Shown: positions 57,744 through 64,000 of the stretch, one piece after another
Layout of the letters: each line of letters begins with the position of its first letter
How positions within the stretch are numbered: the stretch's first letter is position 1
Assembly (NCBI GenBank): GCA_033980235.1
Contig: CM067080.1
Location: 2,592,001-2,656,000 of the forward strand
Reading direction: 5' to 3'
DNA length: 64,000 bases
Source of the DNA: Diadema setosum
Lineage: Eukaryota > Echinodermata > Echinoidea > Diadematoida > Diadematidae
Program-made: the position numbers and the translations under genes
Notes under the pieces: model-generated
What the model saw: only the letters and a program-made list of their open reading frames with translations
Told to the model about the DNA's origin: nothing
Databases searched by the model: none

Positions 57744-58142
57744 TTAAAGGGACTGTACAGTACTGGTTTAGGTGGGGATTCATGTTTTGAACATTCCTAA
57801 GTGAGATAATGAAAAGCCTCTTATGAAATATGAAAGAGCATGTAATTTTAGGAAGGATTCAACGTTTATTTGATGAAAATTGGTTTTCAAATGACCGAGA
57901 TATCCCCAAAAGTGCTAATACGTGTAATAAAAGGCGACATGCCACAACTTTATTACGATCTCTTTGTTTCGCCTAGTTTTTGGATATCTCAGCCATTTCA
58001 AATCGAATCATTTCATCGAATAAACTTTTGATACCCTTTAGAACTGCATGCTCTTTGACATCTCATAGAGTGGTTTCTGAATATCTCGCAAAACATTAAA
58101 AGCTAAATCCTCATCTTGACCAGAACTGTACACACCCTTTAA
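57744..58142 (-). mobile_element. Long inverted-repeat element ending AAGGGNNTGTACAG, copy 2
   Basis: Starts aaagggactgtacagtactg and ends gaactgtacacaccctttaa. Reverse complement of 11634-12019, with similar length and no ORF. Confidence 0.78.
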
Positions 58143-59937
58143 GTGCATAGTTTCAATGTATGTTATCAGCTACAAGTACCATACTAATGTAGTACTTCAA
58201 ATACATAAACATTTGATCTTTGCATAGAAACATACTGTGAGAAAGCTGCAACCTGTATCTGATTTAAAGGTGATATGCCTGTAATTTATTATCTTGTGAT
58301 TGTTTAATAATCTAAAGTGCCAATTACTGCAGAGCAGGGGTATTAATCAGCTTCAGGACTACTTTTAGGTTGGAGCAAACTTACACAGTTAGTATCTACT
58401 GGTCTTGCACATGTGTTATTTTGTGTACCGGTACACACACCATTGCATTTAATCAATTACATTTCATTAACTTTTTTTTTTCCATAATCATACAAATCAA
58501 AATGGAAACCTACTTACCGCACTCATAGATTCTAAGTTCCAAAAATTTTCATGAGTGAGATTTTCATGACTCAGCATCTTGGCGCGCGCGCATGTGCGTG
58601 AGTGAGGGAAGGGTGTGGGAGGGGGTGTCCGCCCTCCCAAGGTAGGGAGCTTTTTCAATTTTTAGCTCTTAATGGTGCAAGCTGGTGCATACTTAAGTGA
58701 CTGTTTTTTACTTATTTTGAAAGACGAAAGGGAAATATGCCTTCAATTGCAACTCTGTGCCATGTGAGAGATCGTGAGACAGACCCTAAATGCTTGAGTC
58801 TCACTCACAATGCGTGAGACTTGGTACAGCTGTAGCTCTGCACACTTTATAGCCTGTGCATGTTTTCATATTTACTTTATTAAGGTTAGACCAGAAAGTT
58901 GACCAGAAACAATCTAATATCAACATTTTACATTATTCCCCACTTTGTCAAGACTTTATTATAACTTTTGACAGCCAAGTTTGAAGTCAATATTTCATGT
59001 ACGAGTAGAATGGCCAGTGCATCATTTTGTTTTGAGGTGTACTGAGCAACTGTTGTGTACATGTAATGTCAGCCTATAGATTTGTACCATATATCACATA
59101 ATACCAGGTATGCCTTTTCCTTTGTTATTGTTGATCTTTTACTGAAATATTATTCCAAGAAAACAAGTTTAACTCTTTTTTTCTGTTTTGCTCGAGTGCA
59201 GCATTTCTGAATATGAAGCTGCTTGGGGGTATGCCTATAGTGTGTATTGTAGACATCTAGGATATTGGCTTCTGTTTCATGATCAAATAAGACAAAACTC
59301 CCTTTGTTGAGTACCTGCCTGCATACCTGCATAAGTTAACCCTGGGGGCTTCAGTTTCAATGGGGTTTGATATCGCTATACAGTATACTGTACTGTACTC
59401 GGATTTTTGTATTTAGAATATAGGAGGGCCAAAGGGGTCAGGAGTGTAAAGGCAATGTACAATGGTTGCTTGGTGCATGTAGCTATTGATGTTTTTTCAA
59501 TAGCATGCGAGTTGTAATCATAATATCACCCCCCCCCCCCCCTTTATTCAAGCTAGATTTATGATTGCCTCACAATACACAGAATTGATGGGATTCTTGG
59601 GTTTTTCTGAATTAAAGTCTGATAGTTCCTTTTTTCCCATTGATGCATCTTTTGTAATGTGCATGTAAATGTCGCTCATTGATTGGATAGGCTGGCACAA
59701 TTATAGTCAGTGGTAGGTTGAGGCAGTATTACTGTGCACAAGATCAGTATCAGTATTGAGACCCTGTAGCATAGGAAACACATGGGTAGTTGAATCAAAG
59801 TTATCTAGAATTGAATCAGTCTTCATGCCCTGCCCACCAAAGTATATTGAGAACCATCCATCAGCCATGAATCAAGATTCTCTAAGTCTTGCTGGGTGCA
59901 CACTTATCTAAAGATCAGTGAAATTGAACACAATGCA
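58143..59937. other. No recognised gene
   Basis: Contains a ggcgcgcgcgcatgtgcgtg stretch at 58582 with gagtctcactcacaatgcgtg at 58795 (possible degenerate repeat) and a poly-C at 59530-59542. Confidence 0.35.
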
Positions 59938-60143
59938 TACTGTAAGAGTGGAAATTTTCGCGCATTTCACGCAACCAGAAGCTATAGCGCGAAAATAAAA
60001 ACAAGCGAATATTTTTGCGTGTCATATGTTCCAGTAGCTGATGTCTTGATTCCGTGGAATTAAAAACATGCGAAACTCTTCTTTTATACCTGGCCAATCA
60101 CGAAAAATTAGTCTCGCGAAAATATCCATCCACTTTTACAGTA
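59938..60143. mobile_element. MITE with TACTGTAAMAGTGG ends, copy 2
   Basis: Left tactgtaagagtggaaattt and right atccacttttacagta. The interior matches 49002-49198 in the opposite orientation (tgtcttgattccgtggaatt). Confidence 0.78.
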
Positions 60144-60960
60144 ATGGGGATTCTCAAACGATACACCCAAACTGAGCCCACATTTTCCCTGCTCAATAAA
60201 ACCCCATGCTACAGCTGGGGTCTTCATTATATATGTATACGCTGACTCCCATGCTCTGAAATTGGCAGCTTCGGGCGCTTGCCCTCTGTCTTGCCCTGTG
60301 ACCTTTTATGGTTATGACAAAAGTGCTAGACGTACATGGCAGTGTGCCAAGATTGTTATGCAGTAGGATAAGGCTCTGTGGACTTACGCTGATTCACTGT
60401 ACAGTCAGTTGCACTTGCAGGGAAGATGCAGTTCGCTGAGTTGATATTAGCCGTCAAAAAGCTGTATGGTGTCTTCAAGGGGACACATAAAAAAGTGTCC
60501 ATATCACAGGAGAAAGCCCTGTGATAAATATGTAAACTGGTAGATGTATGTAATATAATGAAATAAGAGAAGGGTTACACTAAAAATAAAAAATAAAAAA
60601 AACATGGAAGAGATGGTGGTAGGAGAACCCAAAAAACACAATGAATGATAAAGAGAGGAAAGCAGGGGATGAAAGATGTAAGAGGAGAAGAAAGGTAACA
60701 AGAGAATTGCACAATGGGTAGGAAAGATGAGAAAATTGAACAAGATTGAACAAAAGATGATGAAAGACATTTACATGAAAGGAGTCATTTATAAAGATTA
60801 AGATTTGCACAACTGTTCTGTTTATCTCGCTTAATAGCTGTACAAAATGAAAATAATATGGAAACTTGTCAATCAATTATTTATTTTTTTTTTCAGTTAA
60901 TTTGAATAATTTTTCAAGGAATAGCCTGATTGGTAATTTCTAATGTTCTCTATTCTTCAC

Positions 60961-61008
60961 CCTCCCCCCCCCACACACACAAAAAAAAAAACACACACAC
61001 ACACACTA
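60961..61008. repeat. Poly-C / (AC)n / poly-A simple tract
   Basis: cccccccc, then acacacacac, aaaaaaaaaa, and a second (AC)n run. Confidence 0.9.
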
Positions 61009-61395
61009 AAAACTACCCCAATGTAATCAAAATATGGTGAGAATGAAGGAGTGATGGATAAAGAATAGCAGTAGGGACAAAGAAAAGAGATTATCATCTA
61101 CATCAGCACACAATTTGGGCACTTAGAATACCACTCTAATTCAGTTTTAATAAAAAGGGGGGGGGGGGGGGCTTTGATTTGAATGATAATAAAAGAAGAC
61201 AATAGAGTTAGCTGTATGGCATGAAAGACAAGAGAGCTCATTCCTTATTGGTGATTTTCCCAATCATGTGCTAATGAAAATTGAACTTGAATGCTTCTTG
61301 GACTGATGAAAATAATTATTCTTGTGTAACCTTTAATATAAAAAAAAACATTTTGTGTACTTGTGTATGCCCAAACATTTCATTTTTGTGATATA

Positions 61396-61932
61396 CAGTC
61401 AAACCTGCCTTAGCGGCCACCTCTCTATAGCGGCCACCTGTCTATAGCGGCCACTGAAAAATCCCCCCGAGAGAAAATCCAATAGCGGCCACCTGTCTAA
61501 CGCGGCCAGCGGCCACAAATTTTGTTTCCCGCGGTAGATTTGAACCTGTCTATAGCGGCCAAAAACCCGATGGAGCCGTAGCCGAGCTGATAATTCAGGG
61601 TGTTTTTCTGCTTTTTAGCCGTGCCAGTCATTTCTGGGCAACATTCAGTGATCGCCACCGTTGCATTCATCACTTATTCACTACAGTCACAATAATGCAC
61701 TAATTCATGACTGTGCACATGCTACATCTAGTGTACTGTGCAACAATTTCATAAACACCGATGCATGATACACACGTGTGCATACGTACACACATAAATG
61801 TATATACAACGATGATACATGTACATGTAGGCAATGCACACAAAGTTGGATTACCTGTCTATAGCGGCCACCTGTCTATAACGGCCACTTTTTCCGTATC
61901 CCTTGGGTGGCCGCTATAGACAGGTTTGACTG
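61396..61932. mobile_element. pogo/Tigger-like MITE with CAGTCAAACCTG ends
   Basis: Inverted ends CAGTCAAACCTG and complement flanked by TA on both sides (61394-61395, 61933-61934). Next to each end are repeated tctatagcggccacctg units, at least five on the left and two on the right. TA target and CAG-type ends fit the Tc1/mariner-pogo group. Confidence 0.85.
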
Positions 61933-62013
61933 TAGTTTCAGGCACAGAGTGCATTATTTTGTTGACTCAGAGCATTATTTTGATGGATTTAATGACCTGG
62001 AAAATTGAAAAAT

Positions 62014-62033
62014 GATAATAATAATAATAATAA
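62014..62033. repeat. (AAT)n microsatellite
   Basis: Short run of aat units. Confidence 0.85.
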
Positions 62034-62039
62034 AAAGAA

Positions 62040-63198
62040 TAGTAAGGGTAAACATCTGATCAATGGAAGTAATGGCCCAGAAATTGAGAAGAAAGAAGAA
62101 AACAAGGAAAGGTTAACATTATACATTGTATCAATAGATGTAATGACCAGTAAATAAGAAGCTCACTAACAAAAGAGAAAAGAATAGGAATAATCAAGAA
62201 AAGAATGTTTGATATTTCATGACTGTGTGGAAAAGCTTGTTTCTTTTTGTCAATGATTTACCCTGTACATTCCCTCCCAAACCACATTGCTTTTAGTCTC
62301 CTGAGCTGGTATCTGTGGTGGCTGTGACATGGTTGTCCATTCGTCCATCTGTTCATCCATCTATGTGATAAATCTCATGATTTAACCCCCCCCCCCCCAA
62401 AAAAAAAAAAGGCAAAATGAATTTTCTTTTTACCTGATGCGGGTTTAAAGGACCATATCATGATTTTGAGGGGGGAAAATTCCTTCAAAAGTCAGAGTAA
62501 AGTTGGCTGAACCATGTATCTTTATGACTTTTTTGCTCAAAATCTGTGATAGTTAAAATTGTAATGATTTGTGTTTGATGGAAGAGTGTAACTGAAATGA
62601 TATTTCCTTAACCCGTTGAATGGGTTAAAACAATGTAGGTGTATTTTTAAATGGTCCAAATCAAATGTAGCAGCTTGAAATGTGTCCCTCAAACCATTTC
62701 CTTTCATGACTTGATTCAAGAAAAACCAGCTATGATTTTGATATTATTGTGGATAGGGAAGACATAAATTCAAAATTATTTCCATTGAACAATTTAGTGG
62801 TAAAAGTTAAGGTCAGAGGTCAGAGGTCACTGATTGGTTGTAAATATGTCCAGCAATTTCTTCAATCATTTGGAATATCCATTGTTGGTATGATTAGGTA
62901 AGAGGAATGGATATAAATTACCAATTGCCCACATTGACAAGGTTGAAACATCCATGGTCAAATATCACCAAACTAATGTTGTGTCATAAAATTTTTAAAC
63001 AAGGTTTACTGGTAAGTCAGACAACAATGTTACTTACCATTAATGGACAGAAATAAAAACAATATCCTTTGAGTAAATAGTGTTAAAGGTTGACTCCCAA
63101 GGTAGTCATAAGATCAAATTTGAAATAATCTGTTTTAATCTATGACATCAGCTAGTAATGTCCAGGGATATTAGAAAAAAAAAACACATTTATTTATT
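62040..63198. other. No recognised gene
   Basis: Poly-C/poly-A junction at 62386-62410, otherwise AT-rich sequence without supportable features. Confidence 0.4.
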
Positions 63199-63731
63199 AT
63201 TACCTCCGCCAAGGGAGGAGGTTATGTGTTCGTTACCGTTGGTTTGTTTGTTCGTTCGTTAGTTAGTTAGTTAGTTAGTTTGCTAGTTAGTTAGTTTGTC
63301 CGTGTTCAAAATAACTCATAAAGTAGTTAACAGATTGGGATGAAACTTGCAGGAAAGGTTGAGAATGACACAAGTAACTAACGATTAATTTTTGGTAGTG
63401 ATAAGAGAATTTTTGGGGAATTTATGAAGGATTTTTGATATTTTGGCCGGTAGGGTCAATGAACTTGGGAGTTCAGGCTGCACGTATTGGAAGTTTGCCT
63501 GCGTGCACTAAAGTGCGTGCTCTAGTTTCTGCTGGGGTGAGGCGCGCCGTGCAGCTGAGGGTTTATGACGTAACAAAGGCTTCTTTATTGGGAAATCAGG
63601 CGACTTTCAGCACACAATGCTATAACTTTGTATAGGTGGAAATCACTGATATCTCCATGGAAGAACAAGATCAGTGGTGAAAATAAATTGCATGCTTGGC
63701 GGAGGTCTGCGCTCTCAGAGTGCTTCTCTAG
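63199..63731 (+). repeat. TTACCTCCGCCAAGGGAGG repeat, copy 3 of 3
   Basis: Starts attacctccgccaagggagg, carries (TTAG)n at 63258-63282, and ends ctcagagtgcttctctag. Shares with 4294-4829 (reverse strand) a stretch that translates to the same peptide around VQLRVYD and LGNQATFSTQCY. Confidence 0.85.
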
Positions 63732-64000
63732 TTTATTCATTTATTCATTCATTTATTTTGATGATGAAGATTATTTAACCTATTGTGAATTAAATGATAT
63801 GAGAGGATAAAGTTCATTGTATTCCAGCAAAGACTTATTTTTCAGAGCTCTGTAACTTAAGCTTAAAGAGGTAATTTTTAATTTTTATGCCCTATACATG
63901 ACCAGAACATGACATATCGAATTTTCTATGTACCACTTTGTAATGTCATGATTCCACGGAATCAAAACACTCAAAATTCATCTTACTCAACAGTGCATGA

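Overview
The window is nuclear DNA of an animal. It holds nine exons of one intron-rich gene, no prokaryotic gene organisation, and a dense mosaic of transposon-derived repeats. The exons encode a protein very close to animal puromycin-sensitive aminopeptidase (NPEPPS). The mix of repeats (long inverted-repeat elements, many small terminal-inverted-repeat elements, tRNA-like repeats, gacctttgacct-rich tandem repeats) fits a marine invertebrate, most likely an echinoderm or another non-vertebrate deuterostome. The species cannot be fixed from the sequence alone.

Gene part (325-20401, + strand). Nine consecutive exons with matching splice phases encode about 448 residues. They run from the zinc-binding HELAH motif to the middle of the C-terminal helical domain. 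The start of the protein lies to the left of the window. The last roughly 130 residues expected from the family were not found by eye in the 43.6 kb that follow. The introns are full of inserted elements: three related piggyBac-like elements, a long-hairpin element, TGTGACC-ended elements, a CGGCCGTCAG-ended element, and large tandem-structured repeats.

Middle part (20402-34560). A short GC-rich unexplained stretch comes first. It is followed by nine copies of a 267-bp unit, each carrying a 72-nt tRNA-like sequence with good A and B boxes; eight copies point one way and one is inverted. Next comes a decayed C-terminal piece of a LINE reverse-transcriptase protein on the minus strand. After that is a 6.8-kb inverted-repeat structure (27123-33902) whose right arm was split by a second hairpin element, itself split by a third.

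Right part (34560-64000). A 4.3-kb element (35275-39540) has 18-bp perfect terminal inverted repeats and at least nine copies of the near-palindrome GTAACTGACGTTAC. A broken multi-exon gene of unknown family lies at 47260-48505; it has two tandem copies of one exon and a C-terminal cysteine cluster resembling CXC (tesmin/TSO1) motifs. A 1217-bp DNA transposon has a clean CTTA target duplication (55465-56681). Many short inverted-repeat elements and simple repeats fill the rest. One possible first exon of another gene is at 52079.

No operon-like cooperation exists here. The only confident functional product is the aminopeptidase. Everything else is repeat biology, gene remnants, or sequence I cannot interpret.
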